Shown: positions 33,990 through 47,475, counted from the first letter of the stretch. The stretch is 64,000 nucleotides of DNA from Diphasiastrum complanatum (GCA_029204225.1 CM055096.1:28409995-28473994), one strand, 5' to 3'. Notes: generated by a model from the letters alone, not told the origin. Program-made: numbers and translations.

Positions 33990-35122
33990 TATTGGAAGAA
34001 GAGGAGTGTGAGTATGAGAGACGAAAATAGCTCAAAAAAAAAACGAACACGAAAAAGAAGCGACCTCGAAACTCGAACGAGAAACGAACTCGAACAGAAT
34101 GTGTTCGTGCACAGCAGAATGAGCTATATTACTCTTTCCCTAAGCATGACTACGCCTATCAGAAACAAACAGAATGTTAGTGATAGAAACCACGGTCCGT
34201 GAAAGAGGTAGACTGAGCTCAACTAATAATCAGTCGCGAATGATTCGCGAAAGACAAGACTAAATATTAGTCGTCAACAACTAGACTAATAATAACTCGC
34301 TAAGAAAGATTACCAGATTGAGCAGCAAGAAAGTCATACAGAATGAAAATAAAACATAGCAATATCAACACAAATCCGAACGCAGAACAAAAGAGCTGTT
34401 ATCAGATTAAGTATAGCAAAATATACATGTCAATAATGCGGTAGAGCAGAAGACAATAGCAGACGAAACCGCATGTTCTACAAAGCTAATTCAATCTGTA
34501 AAGGAATGAATCTATTACTAACAAATAAAGAATCAATGCACAAGGCATCTACTTTGTCTATCTCTGATAAGCTTATGATGCTATTATTCTTACACACACA
34601 CACTAGATACGCAGGTGGTATCCAATATATATACATCTTTTTATAAGTGTGCAGATGAAGAAAGTACAAAGTAGATGTGCAATCTGTAGGAGATCGTGGG
34701 TGGCTGCTGTCGTTGTCAGTTCTAATTGCACAGTTGTGTGGGATGAGCATGAGAAGGCCGTGACGTCAGCTTTTGCTAAAATGAAGGTTGGTGAAGATGC
34801 GAAAAAAATGCGTCACTCTAACGAAATGCCTTAGGATTTGAATTACAGGGTGCCTTTGCTTCCTAGGGCACCTTTGGCATTTTGTAAGACAGTGTCACCT
34901 TTTTCGCCTATCACAAAACGTGTGTAAAAATAGTGTCGCGTTCTTTTCGCCTTTTCTTCGCCTGTGAGAATTTACTTGTATTTATGCAGACAATCATGTT
35001 TTTTTCGTTTGTCTTATTTTACATGTAAATATGCAGACTGTGCGACAACGTGAGTAAAAATGCAGCATGAATGGAGGCAGATTAAAATGGGATTTAGGAG
35101 AGTAGAGGAGATAAATCCAACA
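33990..35122 (-). repeat. 3' LTR of copia X
   Basis: About 1.13 kb running from TATTGGAAGAAGAGG to AAATCCAACA, next to a C-run that is the complement of the purine tract. It matches the plus-strand LTR at 45681-46897 with several percent divergence (about 7-8 percent over the 160 bp compared by eye), so the insertion is old. It contains TGACGTCA (34761-34768). Confidence 0.85.
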
Positions 35123-35789
35123 CCCCCCCCCCCCCCCCCCTTAATCTGGATCCGTGAATGCCTTGATCTTCAGACTAAGCAATGCACAAAATTTGTTATG
35201 TGCATTAATACTTAATGCTTTCGTGAAAATATCTACAACCATGTCCTGCATTCTGATTGTCAGTTCTGATTGCACAATTGTGTGGGATGAGCGTGAGAAG
35301 GTCGTGACGTCAGCTTTTGCTGAAATGAAAGTTGGTGAAGATGCAAAAAAAATACGTCACTCTAACGAAATGCCTAAGGATTTGATTTACAGGGTGCCTT
35401 TGCTTCCTAGGGCACCTTTGGCATTTTGTAAGACAGTGTCACCTTTTTTGCCTATCACAAAACGTGTGTAAAAACAGTGTCGCGTTCTTTTCGCCTTTTC
35501 TTCGCCTGTGAGAATTTACTTGTATTTATGCAGACAGTCATGTTTTTTTCGTTTGTCTTATTTTACATGTAAATATGCAGACTGTGCGACAACGTGAGTA
35601 AAAATGCAGTATGAATGGAGGCAGATTAAAATGGGATTTAGGAGAATAGAGGAGATAAATCCAACACCCCCCCCTTAATCTGGATCCGTGAATGCCTTGA
35701 TCTTCAGACTAAGCAATGCACAAAATTTGTTATGTGCATTAATACTTAATGCTTTCGTGAAAATATCTACAACCATGTCCTGCATTCTG
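34713..35789. repeat. 544-bp tandem duplication across an LTR/internal junction
   Basis: Copy A (34713-35256) and copy B (35257-35789) are nearly identical. Each covers the outer part of the copia X LTR, the poly-C tract and the first 120 bp or so of the interior. The poly-C tract is 18 C in copy A (35123-35140) and 8 C in copy B (35667-35674). Confidence 0.9.
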
Positions 35790-37965
35790 TAGTATGTTAA
35801 GCTCACCTCCTTGTTGAGAACTTTGCCCTTGATGTAGTGAGATCTTATTTCAATGTGCTTACTCCTAGAGTGAAATCTAGGGTTGGCCGATAAGACAATA
35901 ACACTCTTATTATCACAGAATAAAATTGCAAGGCTGTACTGATACAGATTAATGTATGATAGTAAATTTCTCAACCAAAACGCTTCCTTAATAGATTGAG
36001 AAGCAGCAATGTATTCTGCTTCTGTAGAAGAAAGTGCGATAGAGGTTTGCTTACGACTGTTTCATGAGATAGGACTGTCGTTGAAGAAGAATGTAAATCC
36101 AAATATGGACTTATGATTGTGTACATCTCCTCTCCAGCTTGCATCATAATATCCACTGAGCTGATGAAGATTGTCGTTGCTGACATCTCCATAGCAGATG
36201 CACTGGTCCATGAATTCTCGAATATATCTCATGACTCTTATGGGAGCCTTCCAATGGGTAAGGCCAAGATTAGCCATATATTGGTTGAGTGAGCTTACTG
36301 CAAAAGAAATGTATGGTCTTGTGCAGACCATTGCGTATATGAGAGATCCAATTATCGATCGATAAGGGTACTCTCTCATATGCTCCTCTTCCTGCTTGGT
36401 CTGGGGACATTGGTCCTTTGACAAATGCAGGCCTGGATCCATCGGTGAGTGAGCTAATTTACAATTCATTAGATTGTATCTGTTAAGAACATTCTGAATA
36501 TACTTTTGTTGAGTGATGTAAATCAGTCGTCTCACTCTGTTTTTGTGGATTTGAATACCTAGACAGAAGTGAGATTCGTCCAGATCAGTCATGTCGAACT
36601 CTGAAAACAACATCTGCATAGAATCCTTGACCAAATTGGTATTCTTGCTGAAGAGCAACGTATCATCCACCTATAAGGTGATGATAATGAAGGATTGTTG
36701 CACTGACTTGGATTAGACATTGCAATCAGCAGTGTTTGGTTTGAATCCTTGTTCGATGAGGAATGCATTGATCCTCTGAAGCCAAGCTCTGCAGACTATT
36801 TCAAGCCGTAAAGTGCTTTGTGGAGTTTACAGACATGATATTTCATAGCTTCCAGAATGTATCCTTTGGGCTAGATCATGTAGATGTCTTCATGTATAAC
36901 TCCATTCAGATAGGTTGTTTGCACATCAAGTTGATGCACTTCGAGGTCGGCAGTTGCAGCATAACACAAGAGCATTTGGATCGACGAATGTTTTACTATT
37001 GGACTGAAAGTCTTGCTGTAGTCGACGTTGATCTGAGTGAGTCCTCGTGCTACCAGTCTTTCGTTCCTTCGATCAATTGTTCCATCGGCATTGAATTTGA
37101 TTTTGAAGATCCGTTTGCAATCAATGATATTGCAGCCAATAGGAGCTTCGACTAGTGACCATGTCTGGTTCTTGATCAGAGAGGAATACTCTTTGTCCAT
37201 TGCTTCTCTCCATAGATTAGAATTTGGTTGGCTGAGTGCCTCTTCAATTGTCGTCGGTTCCTGTATCAAGAGACATGCAGACTCATGAGTATACCTTGTG
37301 GGTTGTATGCGCACTCTGCTTGATTTTATGGGAGGATTCGACTGATGAACCGCTCCTAGGACTTGCTGCTAGTTAGCAGCAACGTCTTCGTCTGATTCGA
37401 TGTCTAGAAGTGGGTCGACAATAGACACGCGTGAGCCAGAACCTCAGACTGTCTTGTCAACAGTAGGTGATGAAAGTTCTCCTGGAGCAATATCCTTGCC
37501 TTTGATGTCGACGAACTGATCCTCGATAGATACTGTATCCCGGCTATACAAGATTTGCTGGGTATTAGGATCATACAGCTTGTATGTATTATCAGATGAA
37601 GTATATCCAATCAGGATGGTTTTGAGACCTTCGAAGTCCAATTTCTTTCTCGTGTCTTTTGGGATCTGCGCGTAGGCAACGCACCCAAACACTCTTAGGT
37701 TCTTCACAGAAGGCTTAGAGTCTATCCACACCTTGTGGGGTGTCTTGCCTGAGAGGGCCTTGCTCGAACATCTGTTCTGGATGTAAGCTGCAGTGGAGAC
37801 AGCTTCGACCTAGAATCTCTTGAGCAGCAATGCATGTGCTAACATACATTTGGTTGATTCAACCAGGGTACGGTTCTACCTCTTGGCTAAGCCATTAGAC
37901 TGAGGACTATAAGGAGTGATGAATTGTTGCTCAATGCCTTGGCTTTGGCAGTACTCCTTAAAATC
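35675..37965 (-). mobile_element. Ty1/copia X: RNase H, reverse transcriptase, integrase end
   Basis: Leftward on the minus strand: the integrase end (about 37965-37444, YCQSQGIEQQF, ITPYSPQSNGLAKR-like, RVFGCVAYAQIPKDTRKKLD), RT (about 37314-36062, EALSQPNSNLWREAMDKEYS, KRIFKIKFNADGTIDR, HQLDVQTTYLNGVIHEDIYM, MDDTLLFSKN, CLGIQIHKNRVRRLIYITQQ), then RNase H (about 35974-35675, AILFCDNKSVIVLS, SKHIEIRSHYIKGKVL, DMVVDIFTKALS). The copy is interrupted by copia Y. Its gag end and other LTR appear to be the plus-strand sequences at 45681-47475. Several breaks; old. Confidence 0.88.
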
Positions 37966-40900
37966 AATATGAAACATCAATCTTGATTTTGGAGGCAATT
38001 TTGTGTCATTCTCTCTATTTGTCTACATTTGTTTTGAATTTTTTGAGGTTCTATCATAGTGTACTTTGTTTTCAGGTTGGAGTCCGTACTCTGACAGGGT
38101 TTCACACGTGTGAAACCAGCAAGTACATTTACCTTCATTAAGGATTGTTCTTGTTAGGTTTTTATGTCTAGAATTGATCTAGATTGATATTAATCTTATG
38201 TAGATTGATAGATCAAGTAAATCTAACATCCAATCCCTCTTGAGGATCAAATTAGGATCCACTCTTGGTCCATTTTGTACTTTTTTACATGGTATCAGAG
38301 CCAAGTACAAGAGGTTTTATTGAAATTGATAGGGTTGATTCAAATCAAAGCCAAAATTAGCAAGTTTTTGGAAACTAGCTAATTTTTGTGTAGCGAGTTG
38401 GATTTGATAGATATTCTCAAAAATTTTGGACCAGAACTTGTTGTGGGCTATAGGAACACTTTTCACACGTGTGAGGTCGTACCGCTCCGGTTTTGGCTAA
38501 GAAAATTCAAAAATTTGTACAGTTTACTGCAAAATCAAGCATTTTCAATAGAGAATCTAATCCCTTGATTAGTTCTTGGATTAGATCAGCCAAAAAAATT
38601 AAAATTGAAGCTTGAATTAGGAGCATTAAATAATTTTCTCTGATTTTTTGAGTGCATGTTGAAGTTGAAGAGAGAGATTGCTAAAAATCATAGATTAAGG
38701 AGTGATTTTGCAAGTTTGAGACTAGAATCTAAATTTCCATCATTCTAGATTGGTTCGTGAGTGATAGGATTGTGTCCATAAGCTTTCAAATTGCTAGATT
38801 GGTTCAGATCTCTTAGAGAAACCATAAGAGTTTCTAGTGCTTTTTCACATTAAAAAATGGCATCAATGGGTGGTTTTTTGCTTGAAGCTCGTGAAAGGCT
38901 CACATCCACTAATTATGCTATTTGGATAGTTCGAATGGAGTCTTTGCTTGTACTTCATGATCTTTATAACATAGTACTTGAGGTGAAAGTAGAACCTCAA
39001 GGAGTTGAATTGGTAAAGTACAAAAAGAGATGTAGAGTTGCATTACATTGCATAAAAATGAATGTAAGTAATAAACTTTTGAAGGAAATCTCATCTTGTA
39101 CCACATACAAAGAGGCATGGGATTCTTTAAAAGCAATTTATGGATCCAAAAATACCTCAAGGATACTCATGCTTAGGAATCAAATCCTTCAAAGCATGAA
39201 AAGTAGTAGTGAAAGTGCCCAAAATTATGTCTTTAGGATCAAATCTTTGAATAAGGAGTTGTCTTCTATAGATGATAAAATCAAAGATGATGAATTAGTT
39301 CAAATCATTTTGAATGGATTAGGAGATGATTATTCCAATCTTGTTCAAACCTTTGCTATTCAGGATTCACTTCCTAGTATTGAAAAATTTCAAAGTGTGC
39401 TTGTAAGTGAGGAGAGTATAATGCTTCATATCAAAAGTATGATGAGTTCCTTATCTTTGAATGATGGTGATGAAAAAGCTAACTTTTCCTTGAAAGGCAA
39501 GAAGAAAAAGTTTCCATTCAAGAAGACTCAAGACATGGAGATGGAGAGCAAACATGGAGCATCAAGTTCCAAAGGCAAGAGCAAGAAGGACAAGAAGAAG
39601 CTAAAGTGTTTCTTTTGTGGAAAAAAGAGACATTTTGCATCCAAGTGCTACAAGAAAAAGAATGCCCAAGAGAAGGACAATCAAGGCAATCTTGTGCTTG
39701 AGGAGGAGGAGGAAGAAGGCAATCTATCTTTGATGGTATCCTCCGCACAAACATCTAATCAAGACACTTAGTGGATTGATAGTGGGGCAAGCTCCCACAT
39801 GACACAAAAAAGACTACTTTTCTAATCTACTTTCTTACAATAGTTCTAAGAGATTTATCTTCACTACAAGTGATCAAGAATGTGAGATTGTAGGTGTTGG
39901 ATCCATTCCTTTATGTCTAGGATTATCTAAAAAAGTAGATCTAGACAATGTTCTTTATGTACCTTCAATTACAAAGAACTTGTTGAGTGTAGGACAACTT
40001 ATGGATGGTGGATTAGATGTACATTTCAAGCATGGAGCATGTTCTATATATTGAAAGATGAAAAATGTATTGCTAATGGTTTCAAGCAAGGGAGGTAATT
40101 CAAATTGGATGCTAATGTGATGGTTGGAAGTGTGAACATGGAAAGGGAGGAGCTCACTCAAGTGGAATTGTCGAACCAAAGGTTAGGCCATCCTAACTTC
40201 AAAGCTATGGAGAACATGGTGACAAAGGAGCTAGCAAGTGAACTTCCCAAAACCATATCCAAGTGTGGCAAGCTTTGTGAAGCTTGTGGACTCTCCAAAT
40301 CTCATAAGCTACCTTTCAGGAGATCTTTGACAAGATCTAACTCTCCTCTTGACCTTATACACTCGGATGTTCATTCATTTTCACATGAATCTAATGGTGG
40401 AGCTCTTATGTATGTCACTTTTATTGATGATAGATCAAGATACTCTTGGGTTTATCTCTTGTCTAAGAAAAGTGAAGTTTTTGAGTCCTTTGTAAAGTTC
40501 AAAACTCTTGTGGAAAAGCAACTTAATACTAGTTTGAAAGTATTAAGAAGTGATAATGGAGGGGAGTATATCTCCAATAGGATGAAAGAGTTTTGTGAAA
40601 CTAATGGCATTAGGAGAGAGTCTACTTGCACATATACTCCACAACAAAATGGAGTAGCTGAGAGAAATAATAGGACACTGTGTGAGTGTGCTAAAGTTTT
40701 GAGATTAGATGCATCCCTTCCTATTTCATTTTGGGGAGAAGCTATTTTATGTGCAAACTTTCTATGTAAGAGGATGACTAATAGTGCCACTAAAGGCCTT
40801 ACACCTTATGAAGTATTGTTTATCAAAAAACCAAATCTTAGTGATTTGAAAGTTTTTGGATGTACTTGTTATGTATATATTCCTTTAGAAACAAGGAAAA

Positions 40901-42155
40901 AGGAAGATGCCACTTCTTTCAAAAGCATCTTTGTTGGTTATAGTGAAAGTAAGAAAGCTTATAGGATATTTGATCCTATTACCAAGAAAGTTGTTGTAAG
41001 TAGAGATATACTTTTTGATAAATCTCTCCAAGCCCAAGGAAAGGTGACTTCCAACAACACTCAACTTGTCAAGGATCATGTTATAGCTGAGGAGGAGCTT
41101 CATGAAGATGAAGACCAAGAGGAACTTACTCAAAGTCCAAGGGTGCCAAGAAGATCAACAAGGACAAGGATTGAGCCATCAAGGCTCACTTATAGTGACA
41201 AAGGGGAGAAAAGGGAAGATTCTCAACTACTCAGCTCTTATACTTTCTTGACTACTATGCTTGAAGAACCAACTAGTTTTGAGGAAGCAAATAGGTCTCA
41301 ATATTGGAGGAAAGCTATGCAAGTAGAGTTTGATGCATTAATGGAAAATCAAACTTGGAAGCTTGTTGATCTACCTTATGGAAAGAAGCCTCTTACTTGT
41401 AAATGGATATATAGATTGAAATATAATCAAGATGGTTCCATTCATAAGTATAAAGCTAGACTTGTAGCAAAAGGTTTTTTGCAAGTCAAAGGCATAGATT
41501 ATGATGAAACCTTTGCACCTGTTGCAAAGCTTGTGACCATTAGATTAATCATATGTCTTGCTACTTCTTTCAAATGGGAGCTCTTCCAACTTGATGTGAC
41601 AAATCCTTTCTTGAATGGATTCTTGGAAGAAGAAATCTACATGTGCCAACCCGAGGGCTTCATCAAAGATGGAAAAGAAGACAAGGTGTGTTTCTTGAAG
41701 AAGAGTTTTTATGGACTCAAGCAAGCACCAAGAGCATGGTACTCTAGGTAACAAGATGGATAGAAGATCCATAAGTGCATTTGCTACATTCTTATGTGGA
41801 GGAGCTATATCTTGGCTTTCCAAAAAGCAAGATACCATCTCTCTTTCATCAACAGAATCTGAGTATAAAGCTATGACAACAACAACAAAGGAGGTTCTTT
41901 GGCTTAAAAGGCTTTTGGAGGAGCTTCATGTGATCAAGGATGAAGACATTCCATGCATATATTGTGATAATCAAGCAGCTCAACAACTTGAAAACAATTT
42001 AGTCTTCCATGCTTGAACAAAGCACATTGAGATTTCACATCATTTTGTGAGGGAAAAAGTGCAAGCAAAGGAGGTCAAGCTTATTCATGTTTCATCATCA
42101 GATTGCATTGCTGATATACTCACCAAGGCATTGCCAAAAGATCCATTTGTAAAAT
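37966..42155 (+). mobile_element. Ty1/copia Y: partial 5' LTR, gag and pol
   Basis: A partial LTR (37966-38289) leads into a primer site, TGGTATCAGAGCC (38290-38302). Gag (38857-39771, 304 residues) has the UBN2 core (YKEAWDSLKAIYGSKNTSRI, LNGLGDDYSNLVQTF) and a CCHC knuckle (CFFCGKKRHFASKC). Pol (about 39772-42155) has protease (WIDSGASSHM), GAG-pre-integrase, integrase (HSDVHSFSHESNGG, LRSDNGGEYISNRMKEFC, TPQQNGVAERNNRT), RT (KWIYRLKYNQDGSIHKYKAR, FYGLKQAPRAWY) and RNase H (LSSTESEYKAMTTTTKEVLW). RT is shortened. It is the best-preserved copia here, with only a few breaks. The matching 3' LTR is at 47476-48292 in opposite orientation, about 4-5 percent different over the shared 320 bp. It is younger than X, which it interrupts. 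Confidence 0.92.
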
Positions 42156-42159
42156 TATT

Positions 42160-43680
42160 CGTAGATCTGTTTGCAACACAGGTGAAGAATGGGCTTCGGC
42201 TGCTGCTTTAGCAACTTCTAGAGCTTCTTCTTCTTGTCTCGTGTTCTGGTATCTCTTCTTTTCTGAGTTGAGATTCAGATACACCCCTGATGCAGTAGAT
42301 ATATCTGTAGTGGGTATAGATTCAGCAGGTATTGGATCAACTAGAATCTCTTTCTACTTTTGAGATCTGGTAGCAACCATCAAAGGTACACTTAGTTCAA
42401 CAAGCTGAATTGTTGGTCGTGGCTTGATCATAATCATATTCACTGGAGCAGTAATCGGTGGTGGTTTTGGTCTTGCTGGACAATCTTTGTAACAATGTCC
42501 ATAATTGCATTTTCGACAAAATGGAACAAACTTGCCTTTGTTCAGACATTCTGCAACTCCCTAGTTCTCTCCACATGCAAAGCATCCAGGTGGTGCTCTG
42601 GCCCATTGTCTCAATACTTGTTGTTGCACGGCAGCATAGATAACATACTACTTTGAAGGGCCAATTTCTTGATCATTATTGTGATTCCATTGCTCATTAC
42701 CACTGTAAGATTCTGGTTCCAATAAATTAGCTGGAGGAGCTTGTTGTCCTGGTGGAGTTGGCAGAGCTGGTCGTTTAGGAAATCCAAGGGCAAAGTTGCG
42801 AGCCTTAGCTTCAGGTCCCTTCGCATAAGTAGGTTCTTGATATTCAAGCTCAGCATACCTTTGCTGGATAATCCGAGGATTAAACAAGCAAAAGGCTGTT
42901 TCATGTCTCGTAGAATTGCATAGATGAAAATAATATTCGTCATTCGTTGTTTCAATGTTGGACATTCGTTCATGGTGTGATTTCCTGCACAAATTGAACA
43001 CGGGACATTTTTTTTTGACTAGGAAAGGTCTTAGCGAACTTTTCTGTTGCTTTGCTACTCTGAGCTTGCACTTCTTCCAAAGCTTTTAGCTTCTCATCGA
43101 ATTGAGACTGCATATTATCCAACTGCATCTGCTACTTTTGACCAAGTTTCTCGAATTCGTTGATCATCAATTTCGCAGTAGCATTAATATTCATGGATGC
43201 AATAGTGTTTCATATAATAGTGGTTTGCCTCGCTGTATATGGCAGCATTCCAACAATTGGTTCATCATTAGAATCTTCATCCTCCTCTCACATCGTCCAT
43301 AGCATTTTCTAAAGACGTATATTCATTATGGTGTTTTAACTCGCATCTAATCCTCTTAGGTAGACCTGCCAAAAACCACATAATCATAGGTGTATCAACA
43401 ATTAGGTGTTTAACCCATTCAATATAGTCTCATACCCCTTCTCTCTCTCCCATTTTAATTTTACTTAAAAGGAGAAAGAGACCTTCCATAAATTTTTGAG
43501 GTTTAAATCTTTTGATGAGGGCTTGTTTTACAACTTCCCAATCTGCACGTTCTATTTCATCTTGACTATATAACCAATCTTGTGCAGCTCCAATTAAGGC
43601 CATAAAAAATGGCTTAAGTTTATCTTGCGGAAATTTAGGGTAGAACCAGCGAAGGTTTGTGTAGGCGAACAATATGGTTC
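42160..43680 (-). mobile_element. Ty3/gypsy copy H: gag with several zinc knuckles
   Basis: Minus strand: gag core (about 43672-43430, FPQDKLKPFFMALIGAAQDW, RADWEVVKQALIKRFKPQKF), then a helical region, then knuckles: one CPTLKQR-type, CHLCNSTRHETAFC (about 42930), and farther on CFACGEN and CRKCNYGHCYKDC (about 42480-42590). Proline-rich sequence lies between them. The gag at 52342-53229 is the same family (RFKPQKFMEDPFLLSSKIKM, CHLCNSPDHETAFC, NPRIIQQRYAQM). Broken. Confidence 0.82.
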
Positions 43681-44012
43681 TTGCAGTTTAACGAGGGTAA
43701 AAACAGACTTTTTGCAAGATCTCGATAGATCTAATCTTTGTCAAACTCACAAATGATGACTTACTATATTTAGGATTCTCAAAAAAGTCGACAAAAATTT
43801 TGACGAAGGTTACAAGAGTAATAGCTGTTATTTTTGCAAAACTATATCTTTTTGACAAAAATAAGTCAATATGACAAATGGCCTTGACAAAAACGTTCGC
43901 CCAACTCATTGATTATAAAAAACAGTAAGTAGGACTGACACAGACTCTGGCAAAGGTTTAGGCGAAGGTTCTTCTCAGAGAATTGATATTTTTGCTTAAA
44001 GTTGTAGATTTC
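43681..44012 (-). mobile_element. Gypsy leader sequence
   Basis: AT-rich, with repeated ccttcgcc/ggcgaagg-like phrases (gtttaggcgaaggttcttc). The same style precedes the related gag at 51370-52341, so it is probably the untranslated leader of copy H. Confidence 0.6.
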
Positions 44013-45675
44013 TCACAAAATATTACCAACAACTAGATGACAGTCAACCTTATGGATCTTAACAGACTTCGTCTCATTTACTAGAGATCTAGGTTGAAAA
44101 TTGTACTTAAGTATAAAAGGACTATAACTTATAGCATAATGTTTTCTACTATTATATGCAAACTCAACCAGTGGGAGATAATCTTCCCAGTGAGATTGCC
44201 TGTGAGAAACATATGTTCTCAAAATATCTTCCATAGTTTGATTAATCCTTTATGTCTGGCCATCTGATTCAGGATGATCAGAAGAACTTAAACTCAAAGA
44301 AGTTTCAAGTTTATGGAATACTGCTAACCAAAAGTGACTAGTGAACTTAGGATACCTATCACTAACAATGTCACTAAGTAGACCATACAACCGAAATAAT
44401 CTTTCAACAAAGATATGGGCTAATTCAGAAGCCTTTATAGTTGACTTGACTGGTATGAATGCAGCTAACTTAGTTAACTGATCCACTACAACCCAAATAG
44501 AATCATTTTGCCTTTGGGTCTTTAGAAGTCTAACTACAAAATCCATAGATATACTTTTCCATTTCTTATCAGGGATATCTAACGGATGCAACAAACCACC
44601 AGCCTTATGGCGCTCAACCTTTGCTAGTTGACAGGGCTTACATTTAACAACATATGACTCGACATATGGCTTGACTCTTTTAGCCAAGTCCAAAGTCCTG
44701 TGTATACCGGGATGTCTTGCACAGGGTATGTCATGACATTCAAACAAAATATTACGTTTGAGCTCATCATCACCAGGTACGCAAACTTTCCAATTCCGAA
44801 ATACTAATCCAACTCGAATGGTAAACTGTTCCACAATTTTTTTATCTTTCTTAGTTAAATGAGTCCCCTATGTTTCTAACTCAACACTGTCCACATTTCT
44901 TCCGGTCTGAACAATGTTCCAAATATGACCAAAATGGGAGTCTGATTCATATTTTCCTCTCAGCAAAAGATATAGATCCATAGAAATTTAGGTAAATGAC
45001 AACTTGTTCAGTTCACCTATCCGACTAAGAGCATCTGCAACTTGATTAGAGCTGCCTCTTATGTAAGGGATTTCATGATCAAATTCTTGCATCAATTCAA
45101 ATTCTTATTTGATGGTACCATGTCCTGAGACATATCTTGGTGAAATACCGAGCTCCACCCAAGCGATCTACAAGGTCATCCATCCTAGGTAATGGATATT
45201 CATTTTTTATAGTCACTTTATTAAGACCCTTGTAATCCGCACACATCCGGAAACCTCCATATTTCTTCGCTTTAAGAAGAACAGGAGCGCCCTATGGTGA
45301 TTTACTAGGTTGTATATGTCCCATTTCTATTTGATTTGAAATATCTGTCTCCTCTTTATGAGAGAACCTATAAGGTTGTCTAGAGAGATGTTGACTTCCT
45401 AGAATTAGCTCAATCATGTGGTCTACTAACCTAGACGACGGTAAACCATGAGGTAATTCAGATGGAAAAACATCTAAATTCATTTATGATCTGTTCTTTC
45501 ACTACTTGTTCATGATCTAAATTTACTTAGTTAAGAATTGCTGAGAATTCACAACCATTTAGATTCATTTCAGGAACATCTACAACTAGAATAGCACATA
45601 TTGAAAAAACTTTATACTCAGAATAATCCAATGTTTTTATTTCATTAACTGTAGAAATTTGATCCAATGGACGTA
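44013..45675 (-). mobile_element. Ty3/gypsy copy G: RT start and integrase
   Basis: Minus strand: the RT start (about 45483-45292, SELPHGLPSSRLVDHMIELI), RT/RNase H traces (about 45240-45000), and integrase (about 44834-44013, ECHDIPCARHPGIHRTLDLA, CKPCQLAKVERHKAGGLLHP, SMDFVVRLLKTQRQNDSIW, SDIVSDRYPKFTSHFW). Probably the same element as the knuckle-protease part at 33358-33984, which faces the other way. Shortened and broken. Confidence 0.85.
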
Positions 45676-45680
45676 CAAAA

Positions 45681-46897
45681 TGTTGGATTTATCTCCTCTA
45701 CTCTCCTAAATCCCATTTTAATCTGCCTCCATTTATGTTGTATTTTTACTCACGTTGTCACACGATCTGCATATTACATGTAAAATAAGACAGACGAATA
45801 AAACACGACTGTCTGCATAAATACAAGTAAATTCTCACAGGCGAAGAAAAGGCAAAAAGAACGTGACACTGTGTTTTTACACGAGTTGTGTGACAGACAA
45901 AAAAGGAGACATTGTCTTACAAAATGCCAAAGGTGCCCTAGGAAGCAAAGGCACCCTGTAAATCAAATCCTAAGGCATTTCGTTAGAGTGACGCATTTTT
46001 TTCGCATCTTCACCAACGTTCATTTCAACGAAAGCTGACGTCACGGCCTTCTCACGCTCATCCCATGCAACTGTGCAACCAGAACTGACAACGACAGCAG
46101 TCACCCACGATCTCCTACAGACAGCACATCCACTTTGTACTTTCTTCATATGCACACCTATAAAAAGATGTATATATATTGGATACCATTTGCGTATCTA
46201 GTGTGTGTGTGTAAGAATAATAGCATCATAAGCTTATCAGAGATAGACAAAGTAGATGCCTTGTGCATTGATTCTTTATCTGTTAGTAATAGGTTCATTT
46301 CTTTACAGATTGAATTAGCTTTGTAGACCACGTGGTTTTGTCCGCTATTGTCTTCTGCTCTACCGCATTATTGACACGTATATTTTGCTATACTTAATTT
46401 GATAACAGCTCTTTTGTTCTGCGTTCAGATTTGTGTCGATATTGCTATGCTTTATTTTCATTCTATTTCTTGCTGCTCAATCTGGTAATCTGTTCTTAGC
46501 GAGTTATTATTAGTCTAGTTGTTGACGACTAATATTTAGTCTTGTCTTTCGCGAATCATTCGCGATTGATTATCAATCGAGCTCAGTCTACCTCTTTCGC
46601 GAATCATTCATGACTAATAATTTTTCTAGCTGTTCGCGACAAATTATTCTTCTGATGATTTTGTTAAAGTTTGGCTACGTAATCAGAATGGCCATGATTT
46701 CTATCACTAACATTCTGTTCATTTCTGATAATCGTAGTCATGCTTAGGGAAAGAGCAATATAGCTCATTTCGTTGCGCACGAACACATTCCGTTCGAGTT
46801 TGTTTCTCGTTTGAGTTTTGAGTTCGCTTCTTTTTTGTGTTCGTTTTCTTTTCGAGCTATTTTCATCTCTCATACTCACACTCCTCTTCTTCCAACA
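45681..46897 (+). repeat. 5' LTR of copia X (opposite orientation to its other half)
   Basis: 1217 bp, TGTTGGATTTATCTCC ... CTTCTTCCAACA, followed at once by a primer site TGGTATCAGAGCT (46898-46910). Same family as 33990-35122. Contains TGACGTCA (46036-46043). Flanked outside by caaaa (45676-45680). Confidence 0.88.
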
Positions 46898-47052
46898 TGG
46901 TATCAGAGCTATTTTTCGTAGCCTGATAAGCTTCCACAGTACAAGATTCTACTAGCCAACAGAGTAATTGTCTTCTCGTTCTATACTTCTGTACCAGATT
47001 TTCATACTTAAGTCACTAATAGTTTTTCCTATCACCTAGACTAATCTTCCAC

Positions 47053-47475
47053 GTGGATTCCCAAGGGAAAGTTAGTCCCATCATGGACAAGCTTGATGGA
47101 GCAAATTACCATCTGTGGAAATTTAAGATGAAAACTGTACTAATGGCTAAAATATTGTATGACGTTGTTACAGGTGCAGAAGGGAAACCCGAAGCAGACG
47201 ACGTAGCAATCACCAAATGGAGGCTGAAGCATAGAAAGGCTTTTGCGTTGATCATCCTGAACATTATGGATACTCAGATCGGCCATGTATCCGAGGCTCA
47301 GAATTCGAAAGAAGTCTGGGACATCTTGAGCACACTATACGAAGTGCTAGATATAGCTTCCAAGCTACATTTGAGGCAAAAATTTTACTCCCTCAAGATG
47401 GCGAATGGTGATTCCCTTCATAATCACATTAATCAATTCTAGAACCTGCTAAGGCAAATGGCTGTTGTCGGATCT
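47053..47475 (+). mobile_element. Ty1/copia X: gag start
   Basis: Copia gag N-terminus: MDKLDGANYHLWKFKMKTVL (DUF4219-like), then KEVWDILSTLYEVLDIASKL and QKFYSLKMANGDSLHNHI (UBN2 type). It stops at the LTR of copia Y. Fossil. Confidence 0.85.
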
